NCBI RefSeq assembly: GCF_001832905.1
Contig: NZ_MKIR01000026.1
Span: 124,001 to 188,000 of the forward strand
Length of the DNA stretch: 64,000 nt
Source: Floricoccus tropicus
GTDB taxonomy: Bacteria; Bacillota; Bacilli; Lactobacillales; Streptococcaceae
Direction of reading: 5' to 3'
A program made the translations under genes and the position numbers. Within the stretch, counting starts at the first letter, position 1, and every line of letters starts with the position of its first letter. The notes beneath the pieces were generated by a model. That model searched no databases and was not told the DNA's origin. It saw nothing but the letters and a program-made list of their open reading frames with translations. Shown piece by piece: positions 1 through 9,265 of this stretch.

Positions 1-238
1 TATCAATAAGTTTTTTCACTAAATCGAATTCTTCTATTGGTATATCTGCCAATAAATCTTGAAACTGATTACTCAGTTTGTTGTCTTTTAAAACAAATTC
101 CTTCTCAACTTTACTAACTTCAACTTCCTGACCAACTTTCTTTTGAAATGCCAGCCCTTTGCCCATACAGACTAGTTCTTGACCTGTTTCTGTAGAAGTC
201 AGGAGAACATTATTATTTAATATTTTTTCTATAATCAT
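1..238 (-). CDS. BglG/LicT-family transcription antiterminator (N-terminal part, runs off window)
   Basis: Only the first 79 or so residues are present; the gene continues beyond position 1. The visible part, starting MIIEKILNNNVLL, matches the CAT RNA-binding domain of LicT/BglG antiterminators, including a KGLAFQKKVG stretch. These proteins bind a RAT hairpin in their target mRNA and stop a terminator from forming; their activity is set by PTS-dependent phosphorylation of PRD domains, which lie outside the window. I chose the ATG at 238 because GGAG lies six bases upstream; an in-frame ATG at 250 would add MENE. The leader carries a RAT and terminator, so the gene probably regulates itself and a downstream beta-glucoside PTS not seen here. 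Confidence 0.88.
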   Translation of the reverse strand, partial: MIIEKILNNNVLLTSTETGQELVCMGKGLAFQKKVGQEVEVSKVEKEFVLKDNKLSNQFQDLLADIPIEEFDLVKKLID

Positions 239-256
239 TTCATTCTCCATAGAAAA

Positions 257-300
257 AACCTAAAAAATATGCATCGAAAAAAGATGAAATTTTTTAGGTT
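257..300 (-). terminator. Leader terminator controlled by antitermination
   Basis: On the minus strand an AACCTAAAAAAT arm pairs with ATTTTTTAGGTT, with an inner GATG/CATC pairing, and is followed by a T-run just before the antiterminator gene. Its first four bases belong to the RAT element, so the two structures exclude each other. Confidence 0.85.
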
Positions 301-324
301 TTGCCTGTAACTCAGTAACAATCC
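297..324 (-). promoter_or_regulatory. RAT (ribonucleic antiterminator) element
   Basis: The minus strand reads GGATTGTTACTG, four to five bases, then CAGGCAAAACC, which is the classic RAT sequence bound by LicT/SacT/BglG proteins. It overlaps the 5' arm of the terminator by four bases, as in known bgl leaders. Confidence 0.9.
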
Positions 325-337
325 TTTATTTGATTGT

Positions 338-366
338 ATTTTATCAAATATAATTAAATAAGTCAA
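338..366 (-). promoter_or_regulatory. Vegetative promoter of the antiterminator gene
   Basis: A TTGACT -35 and TAAAAT -10 are separated by exactly 17 bases, placing the transcript start a few bases before the RAT element. Confidence 0.8.
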
Positions 367-375
367 GCGCTTTCA
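362..375 (-). promoter_or_regulatory. Possible cre (CcpA) site over the -35
   Basis: TGAAAGCGCTTGAC agrees with the cre consensus TGNAANCGNWNNCA at 12 of 14 positions; the last two differ. It overlaps the -35, which fits carbon catabolite repression of a sugar operon. Inference from the motif and position only. Confidence 0.5.
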
Positions 376-425
376 TTCTAATAATATAAAAATGATGCAG
401 TCATTCTACACCATTTTCATATTAT

Positions 426-2705
426 TTATTCACTTATTTCTGCTTTAGCTTCCACTTTTTTTGTAGCAGCTTTTTTTCTTCCTCTTTTTTTCCTAATAAC
501 GATATCCCCTGCCTTATTTGTATCAGCAACAAGATTTTTATTTTCAGGATTTTCAAGATAAAAGTCAGCAACTCCATCTTCAATGTTATCTTGGATTGTG
601 CGGCGTAACGGACGTGCACCCATTGCTGGATCATAGCCCAAATCAACTAATTTTTCCTTAGCAGAATCTGTAACATCTAGATGAATCTCATTCTTAGATA
701 ATTGATTATTAACATCTTTAAGCATCAAATCAACTATATGGAGTAAATCATCCTTACTTAGTGCACTAAACTCAATGATACCATCAAATCTATTCATGAA
801 CTCAGGTGAGAAGAAATCACCTAATTGTCCAAGAACTGAATTTGTACGTCCTTCACGTGCTGCACCAAAACCAACACTTGCTTCAACCTTGCCAGTACCA
901 GCATTTGAAGTCATGATAATTATAGCATCCTTGAAACTAATTGTTCTACCTTGAGCATCGGTTAGGCGACCATCATCAAGAATCTGCAAGAACATATGCA
1001 TAACATCAGGGTGAGCTTTTTCGATTTCATCTAGCAGAATTAATGAATATGGATTACGTCGAACTTTTTCAGAAAGTTGACCGGCTTCTTCATATCCCAC
1101 ATATCCTGGAGGAGCACCGATTAATTTAGCCACACTATGTTTTTCCATATATTCACTCATGTCAAAGCGAATCATACTATCCTCTGAGCCAAAAAGTTCC
1201 TTAGCTAGCTGCTTAGCTAGTTCAGTTTTACCAACCCCAGTAGGACCAACAAACATGAAACTACCAATCGGACGACTATCACTTCCTAGTCCAATTCGAT
1301 TACGACGAATTGCCTTAGAAATCTTATCTACGGCATTATCTTGACCGATAACATGGGCTTTTAAGTCATCAGCGAGATTTACGAGCTGAGCTTGTTCCTT
1401 TTCTTTCAAATCTCCAACTGGAATATTTGTTTTTTGTTCAATAATCTGCTCAATTTCTTTTTCAGAAATTATTGGAGTATCAACTTCTACAGTACTTTCT
1501 TTTTGCAGAACCTTCAATTTAGAAATTTGATCCCTATAGTAAGCTGCTTTTTCAAAATCTTCCATCATCATGGCATCATTTTTTTCAGCTTCTGCATCTT
1601 CAATTCTTCGTGCAATATCTTCTGGGTTAAGGAAACGAAGAGTTAAATTCATCTTAGAACCGGCTTCATCCAGAAGGTCGATGGCCTTATCTGGCAAGAA
1701 TCTATCTTGAATGTAACGATTTGATAGAAGTGCTGCCTGTCTAATGGCTTCATCTGTATATTTTACATGATGATAATCTTCATATCTACTTTGTATACCT
1801 TTGAGAATAACTATTGTTTCATCAATGCTAGGCTCGTCAACTCGAACTGGTTGCATACGTCTTTCAAGTGCCGCATCTTTTTCAATAATACGATATTCGT
1901 TAAGCGTAGTAGCCCCAATCATTTGAAGTTCACCACGCGCAAGAGCCGGTTTCAAAATATTACCAGCATCCATACTCCCATCACCTGTTGAACCTGCGCC
2001 AACAATCTCATGGATTTCATCAATAAAGAGAACTACATCATCACGTTCTTTGATTTCTTCCAGAAGTTTTTGCATACGTTCCTCAAATTGACCACGTACT
2101 CCTGTACCTTGAACTAGACTAACAACATCAAGTCGGATAACTTCTTTATTTTGTAATTTTTGCGGAACATCATCTTCAACAATTTTTTGGGCTAAACCTT
2201 CAACAACCGCGGTTTTACCAACCCCAGGCTCTCCGATTAAAACTGGATTATTTTTTGTTCTACGATTTAATATTTCAATTACACGAGTAATTTCTTCATC
2301 ACGACCGATTACAGGATCAATTTCTCCACGGCGTGCAAGTTCAGTAATATTGATACCAAATTCATCTAATAAAGTTGGTTTTGCACTTTTTGGTTTCTTT
2401 GGTCCATTACCGTTTCCACCTGGATTTCTTCCCCCTGTTTGTGTTGGAGGAACTGACCCAAATCCACTTGCAAAATCACGATTTAATGTGCCAAATAAAT
2501 CCTCGAATGGATTATATTGACGATTATTATCATCACTATTTATATTTTTAGTTGGTTCAGTTGCTTGACCAAACAAGTTATCTCGACCACCCATCTTCAT
2601 TTCTTGATAACACTTTTGGCAGAGATCTGTTTGTTGTTTTTGACCGTTCACATTTGTATATAAGTGAATTGTCGCTTCATTTTTACCACAATTTTGACAA
2701 AGCAT
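426..2705 (-). CDS. clpE: ATP-dependent Clp protease ATP-binding subunit ClpE
   Basis: Cytosolic AAA+ unfoldase that feeds damaged proteins to ClpP. The 759 residues begin with a four-cysteine zinc finger (CQNC ... CQKC, residues 3-31), then a Gly/Asn-rich linker. The first AAA module has Walker A GEPGVGKT near 160; a UVR-like coiled segment lies around 370-410; the second module has GPTGVGKT near 490. The zinc finger and the short linker distinguish ClpE from ClpC. The tail is rich in Lys/Arg ([12 protein letters not shown]). A GGAG ribosome-binding site precedes the ATG. It stands alone, with a CtsR operator and promoter upstream, so it should be heat- or stress-induced. Confidence 0.97.
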   Translation of the reverse strand: MLCQNCGKNEATIHLYTNVNGQKQQTDLCQKCYQEMKMGGRDNLFGQATEPTKNINSDDNNRQYNPFEDLFGTLNRDFASGFGSVPPTQTGGRNPGGNGNGPKKPKSAKPTLLDEFGINITELARRGEIDPVIGRDEEITRVIEILNRRTKNNPVLIGEPGVGKTAVVEGLAQKIVEDDVPQKLQNKEVIRLDVVSLVQGTGVRGQFEERMQKLLEEIKERDDVVLFIDEIHEIVGAGSTGDGSMDAGNILKPALARGELQMIGATTLNEYRIIEKDAALERRMQPVRVDEPSIDETIVILKGIQSRYEDYHHVKYTDEAIRQAALLSNRYIQDRFLPDKAIDLLDEAGSKMNLTLRFLNPEDIARRIEDAEAEKNDAMMMEDFEKAAYYRDQISKLKVLQKESTVEVDTPIISEKEIEQIIEQKTNIPVGDLKEKEQAQLVNLADDLKAHVIGQDNAVDKISKAIRRNRIGLGSDSRPIGSFMFVGPTGVGKTELAKQLAKELFGSEDSMIRFDMSEYMEKHSVAKLIGAPPGYVGYEEAGQLSEKVRRNPYSLILLDEIEKAHPDVMHMFLQILDDGRLTDAQGRTISFKDAIIIMTSNAGTGKVEASVGFGAAREGRTNSVLGQLGDFFSPEFMNRFDGIIEFSALSKDDLLHIVDLMLKDVNNQLSKNEIHLDVTDSAKEKLVDLGYDPAMGARPLRRTIQDNIEDGVADFYLENPENKNLVADTNKAGDIVIRKKRGRKKAATKKVEAKAEISE

Positions 2706-2804
2706 ATGAATCTCCTTTTTTACTATTCAAAATAGGTTTTTAATTATATCTAAATCAACCTACTTAGCAAAGTTTTCGTTATAAAGGAATTTGGTTTTTT
2801 ATTC

Positions 2805-2821
2805 CTTGACCAAATTTGACC
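2805..2821 (-). promoter_or_regulatory. CtsR operator of clpE
   Basis: The minus strand has GGTCAAA, three bases, GGTCAAG: the tandem heptad recognised by the class III heat-shock repressor CtsR, with one mismatch at the last base. It lies about nine bases downstream of the -10. The right-hand heptad also forms part of a short inverted repeat (AATTTGGT ... ACCAAATT) in the 5' leader. Confidence 0.88.
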
Positions 2822-2830
2822 TTTGAAATA

Positions 2831-2860
2831 ATTATATCATTTACACTGTCATTTTATCAA
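2831..2860 (-). promoter_or_regulatory. clpE promoter
   Basis: TTGATA and TATAAT are separated by 18 bases on the minus strand, immediately upstream of the CtsR box. The rest of the 2706-3029 gap holds only this control region and the nagA terminator. Confidence 0.75.
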
Positions 2861-2890
2861 ATTATTTGTCTTATATCACTAATAAAATAT

Positions 2891-2919
2891 GACAAAAAAC
2901 GACCTTAATTAAGATCGTT
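2891..2919 (-). terminator. Terminator downstream of nagA
   Basis: AACGATCTTAATTAAGGTCGTT folds into a hairpin followed by a T-run on the minus strand, about 110 bases past the nagA stop. Confidence 0.75.
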
Positions 2920-3029
2920 AATATCGTATTGATAACAAGTTTAAGAAACGATAAATTACACATTATAAACAATATAATTGGTAATATATATGCTTCTTAT
3001 TTTATTGTAAGCATGTGATTGAAAAATTT

Positions 3030-4181
3030 TTATTTTTCGAAACGCTTAACACCATCTACCCAAGTAGAAACAAGTTCTAAGTCATTATCTAAAACGATAA
3101 AGTCAGCATCTCGTCCTGCTTTAATTTTTCCACATTTATCGTCAATCTTACATGAAATTGCAGGGATAAGACTTGCCATCATTACAGCTTCTTCAGGACT
3201 TGCAAGTCCCCATTCAACTACATTTTTGATACCATCTTTAAGTCTTAAAATACTACCAGCAAGATTTCCACCATCTTTAAGTCTAGCGGTTCCATTTTCA
3301 ACAATTACTGGAAATTCACCAAGCATGTAATCACCATCGGGTTGTCCACCTGCTCGCATACAGTCAGTAATCATAGCCACATGGTCATGACCTTTTTGTT
3401 TAATTAAAATATCACAGGCTTTTGGATGAACATGGTGACCATCGCAAATAAGTTCAGCATAAGTATGAGGAAGCTCAAACATTGAACCAACCATACCAAC
3501 TTCACGGTGAGTTAAGCCTCGCATACCATTGTATGCATGTACCCAGACACTAGCTCCAGCTTGAACAGCCTTAGTTGCTTCTTCAAGAGTACCATTTGAA
3601 TGGCCTAAAGCCACAACAACACCTTCATCAGTCACAGTATTTACAAACTCTTCAACACCATCACGTTCTGGTGCAAGTGCAATCTTCTTAATTAGCCCAC
3701 CAGCAGCTTCTTGCCATTCATGAAATTCATCAACACTTGGATTAGAGAAGTAAATAGGGTTTTGAGCTCCTTTGTATTCCTCTGTAAAATAAGGTCCTTC
3801 AAAGTAAATACCTTGAATTTTAGCTCCTTTAGCTTCCTTATAATTATCACCTAATCCTTTAGAAACCTCTTTTAACAACTCATGGTTACCAGTTAAAGTT
3901 GTTGGAAGGAAACTTGTAACACCAGTTGCAAGAAGCCCCTCGCTCATTTTAGTAAGTACTCCATCGATATCATTATCCATGACATCAACGCCTGCAAAGC
4001 CGTGAATATGAGTATCCACAAGACCTGGAGCAATAGTATGACCAGAATAGTCTACGACTTCTGCATCAGCTGGAATATCACTTACATGGTTCCCAAATTT
4101 TCCATCTTTAATTTCTAAGTATCCACCTACTTTTGTTTCAAACGGGTAGAAAAATTTATCTGCTTTAATATATGTTGTCAT
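3030..4181 (-). CDS. nagA: N-acetylglucosamine-6-phosphate deacetylase
   Basis: Cytosolic enzyme that removes acetate from GlcNAc-6-phosphate to give glucosamine-6-phosphate, feeding cell-wall recycling or glycolysis. The 383-residue length is usual for the family. The amidohydrolase metal motif DTHIHGFAG is near residue 58; GHSNG and the GHHVHP block follow; ITDCMRAGG is near 280. The start is an ATG preceded by GGAGG. It is a single-gene unit with a NagR-like palindrome next to its promoter, so induction by amino sugars is likely. Confidence 0.95.
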   Translation of the reverse strand: MTTYIKADKFFYPFETKVGGYLEIKDGKFGNHVSDIPADAEVVDYSGHTIAPGLVDTHIHGFAGVDVMDNDIDGVLTKMSEGLLATGVTSFLPTTLTGNHELLKEVSKGLGDNYKEAKGAKIQGIYFEGPYFTEEYKGAQNPIYFSNPSVDEFHEWQEAAGGLIKKIALAPERDGVEEFVNTVTDEGVVVALGHSNGTLEEATKAVQAGASVWVHAYNGMRGLTHREVGMVGSMFELPHTYAELICDGHHVHPKACDILIKQKGHDHVAMITDCMRAGGQPDGDYMLGEFPVIVENGTARLKDGGNLAGSILRLKDGIKNVVEWGLASPEEAVMMASLIPAISCKIDDKCGKIKAGRDADFIVLDNDLELVSTWVDGVKRFEK

Positions 4182-4214
4182 TATATATCCTCCATATTTC
4201 TTATCGTTACCTAT

Positions 4215-4242
4215 ATTCTACTACTTTAGATTTTAAAGTCAA
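4215..4242 (-). promoter_or_regulatory. nagA promoter
   Basis: TTGACT and TAGAAT are separated by 16 bases on the minus strand and abut the palindromic operator. Confidence 0.65.
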
Positions 4243-4256
4243 TTGGTATATACCAA
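4243..4256. promoter_or_regulatory. NagR-type (GntR family) operator
   Basis: TTGGTATATACCAA is a perfect palindrome directly upstream of the nagA -35. It matches the operator type used by NagR/DasR regulators of amino sugar genes in streptococci and relatives. The regulator gene is not in the window. Confidence 0.75.
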
Positions 4257-4288
4257 AAATAGATTTATTATAGTTTTTAATTTCTCAT

Positions 4289-5338
4289 TTATTGATTTTT
4301 GTTAGAGGAATCAGTTTGATTCTGGTTACTAATGTCTACTTTTTTGATTTCAATATTTTCATCAGCTTTTTCCACCAATTTATCCATGACGTCAGTTTCA
4401 ATTGATATCTTATCTCCAACCTTATAACCTTTATTGTCAGTTGAATCAGTCATTTCAATTATAATACCATAACCACCATTAAACCTATAAATGTCATAAA
4501 CTTCATATTTCACATAACCATCCGTGTGCATTGTTTTTGAATATATTCTTACTAACTCATAATCAGCTTTTTTTTCAACGTCTGAAGATTTATAGTATGT
4601 TGCTTCATCAGTGGATGAATATAATCCATAAATTTTAAACTGCTCTATAATGTTATTTGTCAATGATCCCCAAACAGATACATAATTATCGTTGTCTTCA
4701 AAATTGGATTTTAAAAATGTTTTAGCGTCACCATAGCTATTTGATGGTGATACAAAAACAGATTCTTCAGTTAACTCCATTGTTACAAAATTTTTTAAAG
4801 TTAATTGATAACCATTAGAAAAAATGAAATGCGTTCCCTCTTGAGTGACATAAAAATTATTTTCTTTACTTGTTTCTTCAGTTGACGTGGAAAATATATC
4901 CGCTAATGGATTAACCTCTTCATTTTTTTTCACATAATGCACACCTATTTCTAAGTTTCGAGTTCTGTCGAAAGTAAGTAGTGGTTTATTGATATTCAAT
5001 TTTATAATGCTGCATGCTATTAAAAATATTAGTATAACTGTTATTAATACTTTCACTCTCAATTGATCCATATGCCAAGTTTTATTAATTGTATCTGAAT
5101 TTATTCTTTTTTTTTGATTTCTATTATTTTTTTTCTTATCATTTACATGAAAGTTTATTTCTTTTTCACCATATGTTTTATTTTCGACATTAATAGGCTT
5201 CTTTACTACATTTTCTTGGATTTCACTGGTTGTTGAATTATATTTTCCATCTTCCTTAAATTCATCAAAGCCAAAAATTTCATCGAATTCTTTTGAAAAA
5301 TCATCATTACTTGCTTCATTATTCTTTTTATTAGTCAT
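4289..5338 (-). CDS. Single-pass membrane protein, paralogue 1 of a tandem family (unrecognised)
   Basis: I do not recognise this 349-residue protein. Residues 6-25 (NNEASNDDF.KEFDEIFGF) are nearly identical to those of the next gene, followed by a Lys/Asn-rich stretch, one membrane helix around 95-113, and a large C-terminal part. Positively charged residues before the helix suggest that the N-terminus is inside and the C-terminus outside. The outer part has a block PLADIF, then NFYVTQEG and FSNGYQL, shared with both downstream paralogues. It ends with a hydrophilic Lys/Gln/Asn tail. The ribosome-binding site is weak. No terminator was found before nagA. Confidence 0.8.
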   Translation of the reverse strand: MTNKKNNEASNDDFSKEFDEIFGFDEFKEDGKYNSTTSEIQENVVKKPINVENKTYGEKEINFHVNDKKKNNRNQKKRINSDTINKTWHMDQLRVKVLITVILIFLIACSIIKLNINKPLLTFDRTRNLEIGVHYVKKNEEVNPLADIFSTSTEETSKENNFYVTQEGTHFIFSNGYQLTLKNFVTMELTEESVFVSPSNSYGDAKTFLKSNFEDNDNYVSVWGSLTNNIIEQFKIYGLYSSTDEATYYKSSDVEKKADYELVRIYSKTMHTDGYVKYEVYDIYRFNGGYGIIIEMTDSTDNKGYKVGDKISIETDVMDKLVEKADENIEIKKVDISNQNQTDSSNKNQ

Positions 5339-5699
5339 AAATACACTTTCTGATTATTGTTTTTTTCAAACTTCAGCATTTCATCCACCTCTTTTTCAAC
5401 TACTTTAAAAGTACCGAGCGATTAATTTAACTAAATTCATTTCTCATAAAGCAATTCCATCCTTAATTTCCTTATAATAACACTCCATAGCACTCCATAT
5501 TAATCTATATATTTTTTATCAACTATGTATTCAAAAGATATTGAGTCTTATATTCAGTATTATTTGAGTATATTTCTTATATATATATACCTACGTATAA
5601 TAATCAACTTTTTATACTTCATACCATATTTAATAATATTTTTTAAAAAAATATATTTTAAAATAAATTATACAATATTGTGTATTTATTTTGTATTTT

Positions 5700-5735
5700 C
5701 AACAAAACTATCAGAAGTTATGCTCCTGATAGTTT
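5700..5735 (-). terminator. Terminator downstream of paralogue 2
   Basis: AAACTATCAG pairs with CTGATAGTTT and is followed by T-rich sequence on the minus strand. The rest of the 5339-5802 gap is extremely A+T-rich and holds nothing else I can support. Confidence 0.75.
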
Positions 5736-5802
5736 AATCTTGTAAATTTTATATGTTTCTAACGTTAATTTGAAACACTATACTTTCCCAGCATACTGAT
5801 AC

Positions 5803-6855
5803 TCATTTATTTGCATTGGATTTTATAAGTTCAAAACTTTTTGCAAAAATTTCTTTTTGTTTGTCTAGGGAATAAACATCTATTATTTTTTCATTTTTAC
5901 TATGTGAACCATCAGAATCATAGAGACTTGAACTTAATGAAATTCCACTACCGTCATTAAAACAATAAACCTTATCTATATAATTAGCGTCACCATATTC
6001 AGATATTTTTTGTCTATATATATAAACTGCCTCATAGTCTTCATGTTTTTCTACATCAAAAGTTTTGTAAATTTGTAATTCATTACCATAATTCTGAAAG
6101 TAATATGATTTTAAAATATCATTACTCATTATTCCGTCAACCATAATGGTTCTCATTCTAAATTCTTCATTTTTCAAATCAAAATCATATGATAAAAAAT
6201 TTGCATAGTTATCATAATCAGTTACAGGGGGTACAATAGTCGGTTCTGATTTCATACTTAATCTGTTATATCCTATCACGTTCAACTGAAATCCATTTGA
6301 AAAATTAAATGTTTTCCCCTCTTGAAAAACATAAAAATTATCAGTTTTGCTTGCTTCTTTTGTTGGCTTAGATAATACACCATTCAAAGGAAAAAATTTC
6401 TTCTCCCCGACAACTAGAACTTGTCCCTCCTTCACTGCTCTTTCAGTATCTACTTTTTCGATTCTTTCAAAGCTTTTTTCATCAGAAGAATTGTTCATGC
6501 CTTTCTTATTTCCTGTAGTTTCTGAGATATTCTCATTAAATCTTCCAATGGGCTTCTTCGAAGAATTCTGTTTATTAAATATTAAAATAGCAATAATGAT
6601 TACAAAAATAAATATATATATAGTTCTATTATTTACTTTTGATACAGATTTTGAAAAAGTATAGTTCTTAAAATTTTTGTCTTTTCTTTGATTAACAAAC
6701 TTTCTTTTACTTTTTTCGTTAATCTTACCATTATTATGTTCTAATTCTCGTTTAGGCGGCACTCTTTTTAAATCTTCACTGCTAAAGCCAAAAATTTCAT
6801 CAAATTCCTTTGCAAAATCATCATTACTTGCTTCATTATTCTTTTTATAAGTCAT
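5803..6855 (-). CDS. Single-pass membrane protein, paralogue 2 (unrecognised)
   Basis: This 350-residue protein has the same plan as its neighbours: N-terminal NNEASNDDFAKEFDEIFGF (6-24), a basic linker, one membrane helix around 78-93 (YIFIFVIIIAILIF), and an outer part with NFYVFQEG and FSNGFQL blocks. The first 60-70 bases of the gene are almost identical to those of paralogue 1, while the outer domains have diverged. I place the start at the ATG at 6855, which has GGGGAG eight bases upstream and matches the paralogue's MT.KKNNEA start. A longer ORF would begin seven codons earlier. Function unknown; surface location is inferred from the helix only. Confidence 0.8.
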   Translation of the reverse strand: MTYKKNNEASNDDFAKEFDEIFGFSSEDLKRVPPKRELEHNNGKINEKSKRKFVNQRKDKNFKNYTFSKSVSKVNNRTIYIFIFVIIIAILIFNKQNSSKKPIGRFNENISETTGNKKGMNNSSDEKSFERIEKVDTERAVKEGQVLVVGEKKFFPLNGVLSKPTKEASKTDNFYVFQEGKTFNFSNGFQLNVIGYNRLSMKSEPTIVPPVTDYDNYANFLSYDFDLKNEEFRMRTIMVDGIMSNDILKSYYFQNYGNELQIYKTFDVEKHEDYEAVYIYRQKISEYGDANYIDKVYCFNDGSGISLSSSLYDSDGSHSKNEKIIDVYSLDKQKEIFAKSFELIKSNANK

Positions 6856-6943
6856 AAAATTCGCTCCCCAAGTCATTAAATTACATCAAAAACTTTTAGC
6901 CCTTTAAAACATGCTACGTTTGATCTAACAATATTATTTTTTA

Positions 6944-7929
6944 TTAATTTGTTTCTTTAAAGTTAAATTGGCTATCAATAACTTCTTTAACATGGTCAAA
7001 ATTTTTCATATCAAATTCATACAAGCTACCTTCCTCATTAGTTTCTGATTCCACATCACTATCAAACATAAATGAGCAATCTATATAAAATTCAGATCCA
7101 TTGGTAAGTCGATAAATTTTATTAATATGATTTATCGAATAATTATCTTGTATATCCATAATATAAATGCATGCTACTTCATACCCATTAAACTTTTCTG
7201 CTGGAAATATTTTATAAAGTTTTGCGTTTTCACCATTTTGTATTTCATAACTGTCAACAATATTATTATTTAAATAGGAGGTATAACCAAGATATATATC
7301 ATTTAATCCATTATCAGAGTATGCTGAGAAAAAATATTTCGTGCTCCATAGCTACCATCAAAAGGTTCAACATTAATTGTTTCAGATTTACCAAGTTCAG
7401 TTAAGTTTTTTGTTTCAAGTTCATAACCATTAGACAAAATAAAGTTTTTTCCCTTTTGATTAACATAAAAATCTGTTGTTTGTTTTTCATTTTCTGAAAC
7501 CGGACTAAAGACATCAGTTAACGGTTTTTCTGATTCATTATCTGCGATTTTTTTTACTCCATCTTGTAATTTTATACTATCTAGATCAATTTTTTTAGAT
7601 TCTGTTCCAGGTATTTCAATATTCATTATCATACTAAATACGAATACAACAACCAAACAAAAAATAAATATGCCGCTTAATACAGAAAACATTGTTCTAG
7701 ATTTTGAACTCTTATTTACTTCTTTATTTTTATAACTTTCATCTGCAAAGATATTTTGAATTCTACTGGATGGAATTTCTTTTTTTATATTATTTGTTTT
7801 TCTTCTTTTTTTATGATTTGTAATTATTGGTGACTTATCATCTTCCAAATCACTGAATGAATTACTATAAATAAAAAGTTGATAAAATTAGTTCGAAAAA
7901 TTGTCATTGGTAACGCTTTTCTTCCCCAT
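6944..7929 (-). pseudogene. Third paralogue of the family, broken by a stop and a frameshift
   Basis: An ATG at 7929 with GGAG six bases upstream opens a reading frame resembling the family N-terminus (TNDNFSN, then stop, then FYQLFIYSNSF). A TAA at 7888-7890 interrupts it at codon 14. The frame then runs through DDKSP, a basic linker, a membrane helix (VLSGIFIFCLVVVFVFSM) and the family blocks PLTDVF, DFYVNQKG and LSNGYEL. At the A6 run 7329-7334 (T6 on the coding strand) the frame shifts: the next frame continues YSDNGLNDIYLGY and aligns with the paralogues to the stop at 6944. Adding one T restores the frame. A TTG at 7848 could start a shorter product. Confidence 0.75.
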
Positions 7930-8047
7930 ATTCTACTCCAAATATATAAATATAATTACTAAGAAAATTCCCTTTGCTCTTTCTTATTTTAAAATTGTTA
8001 ATTTAAAATAATTATATCATATATATATTAATTAATTTTATCAAAGA

Positions 8048-8082
8048 ACAAAAAAACTATCAGAAATCTTTTCTGATAGTTT
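8048..8082 (-). terminator. Terminator downstream of telA-like gene
   Basis: AAACTATCAGAAA pairs with TTTCTGATAGTTT and is followed by a T-run on the minus strand. The stem is nearly the same as the terminator at 5700-5735. Confidence 0.8.
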
Positions 8083-8101
8083 TATATCTCCAAACTGATT
8101 A

Positions 8102-9265
8102 TTATTTTTTACTATTTTCAGTAATTTGCAGAAGTTTAGTTTTAATTTCTTTTTCCATTCTTTGTAATTCAACTTCAGAAGCACGACGTTTTTGACTTCC
8201 TTCCGCCTGAATTCGAAGTGTTTCCTGAATTGTTTCAATTAAATCGTTCTGAGTCTTCTTGAGAGTTTCCACATCAACAACTCCTCGTTCATTTTCTTTA
8301 GCAGCTTCAATAGTTGAAGTCTTCAACATTTCACTGTTTTTCGATAGAAGATCGTTAGTAGTTTCTGATACAATTCTTTGACTTGCAAGGGCATCTTTTT
8401 GTTTAAGTAAGGTCAAAGCAATAGCAACTTGATTTTTCCATAAAGGAATAGCAGTATTTATTGATGTTTGAATTTTTTCTGCTAACTCTTGGTTTGTATT
8501 TTGAATTAAACGAATCTGAGGCGCTTGTTGAATTGTAATTTGTCTAACTAGACGTAAATCGTGAGTACGCTTATCCAATCGATTCTTGTAGGCCTCTAAA
8601 TCACTAACTTTTTGAATCGCCAAAGCATTATCAGTTGAATTTTCTGCCTCAATTCTTGCTTTAGGAATTATCTCATTTTCTAATTCAGCCATCTTCAATT
8701 CAGCACCAGCTATATAAACGTTCAATGCTTTAAAGTAATTTAAGTTCTCATCATATAAATCTTCTAGAGTTTTATTATCTTCAAGTAATCCAGCTTGCTC
8801 ATAATCTAATTTTACAGCAATTTTATCAATACCTGCACCAATTTTTTGATATTTTTGAGTAACTTCGAAAATTGATTTTTTTACCTTACCAAACATTTTA
8901 GTAAAGAAATTTTGATCTCCTGTAACTAAATCGTTAGTATCTGCCTCTTTTAAGCGGTACATAAGATCAGTAAGACTTGAACCAAGTTCTCCTAAATCCT
9001 TAGCCTGAACTCTTTCTAAAACACCCTGAGAAAAATCGCCCACACGCTTTTGTGCAGATGTTCCATATTCAATAACTGACTGCGAATTATTTTCATTTAA
9101 TTGTTCAACAAGCTTTTTAGCCTGTTCCACTTCCTCAGGTGTCAATGTGGCAAGGGTAGAGTTTGTCCCCACCTCTTGAACTTCATTAATACTTTCTACT
9201 ACTTGCCCTTCAGCCTTATTCTGTAAGCTTTCATTCATCAAATCTTCTAAAATAGGATTATTCAT
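8102..9265 (-). CDS. telA: TelA/YaaN-family toxic anion resistance protein
   Basis: A 387-residue, largely helical protein of the TelA (KlaA/YaaN) family, named for plasmid tellurite resistance; its biochemical role is not settled. Visible family features are a predicted coiled-coil body, with IDKIAVKLDYEQ near 165 and LVRQITIQQAPQIRLIQN near 245. There is no signal peptide or membrane helix. I chose the ATG at 9265, within ATGAATAA where it overlaps the end of the upstream gene, with GGAGG just before. It is paired with an XpaC-like gene, a common Firmicute arrangement linked to envelope stress. Confidence 0.9.
   Translation of the reverse strand: MNNPILEDLMNESLQNKAEGQVVESINEVQEVGTNSTLATLTPEEVEQAKKLVEQLNENNSQSVIEYGTSAQKRVGDFSQGVLERVQAKDLGELGSSLTDLMYRLKEADTNDLVTGDQNFFTKMFGKVKKSIFEVTQKYQKIGAGIDKIAVKLDYEQAGLLEDNKTLEDLYDENLNYFKALNVYIAGAELKMAELENEIIPKARIEAENSTDNALAIQKVSDLEAYKNRLDKRTHDLRLVRQITIQQAPQIRLIQNTNQELAEKIQTSINTAIPLWKNQVAIALTLLKQKDALASQRIVSETTNDLLSKNSEMLKTSTIEAAKENERGVVDVETLKKTQNDLIETIQETLRIQAEGSQKRRASEVELQRMEKEIKTKLLQITENSKK

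Noticed and set aside
5525-5737. 70-codon plus-strand ORF of Ile/Tyr/Phe-rich sequence
   Set aside because: It lies in extremely A+T-rich DNA, has no ribosome-binding site, and its end overlaps the terminator of the minus-strand gene.
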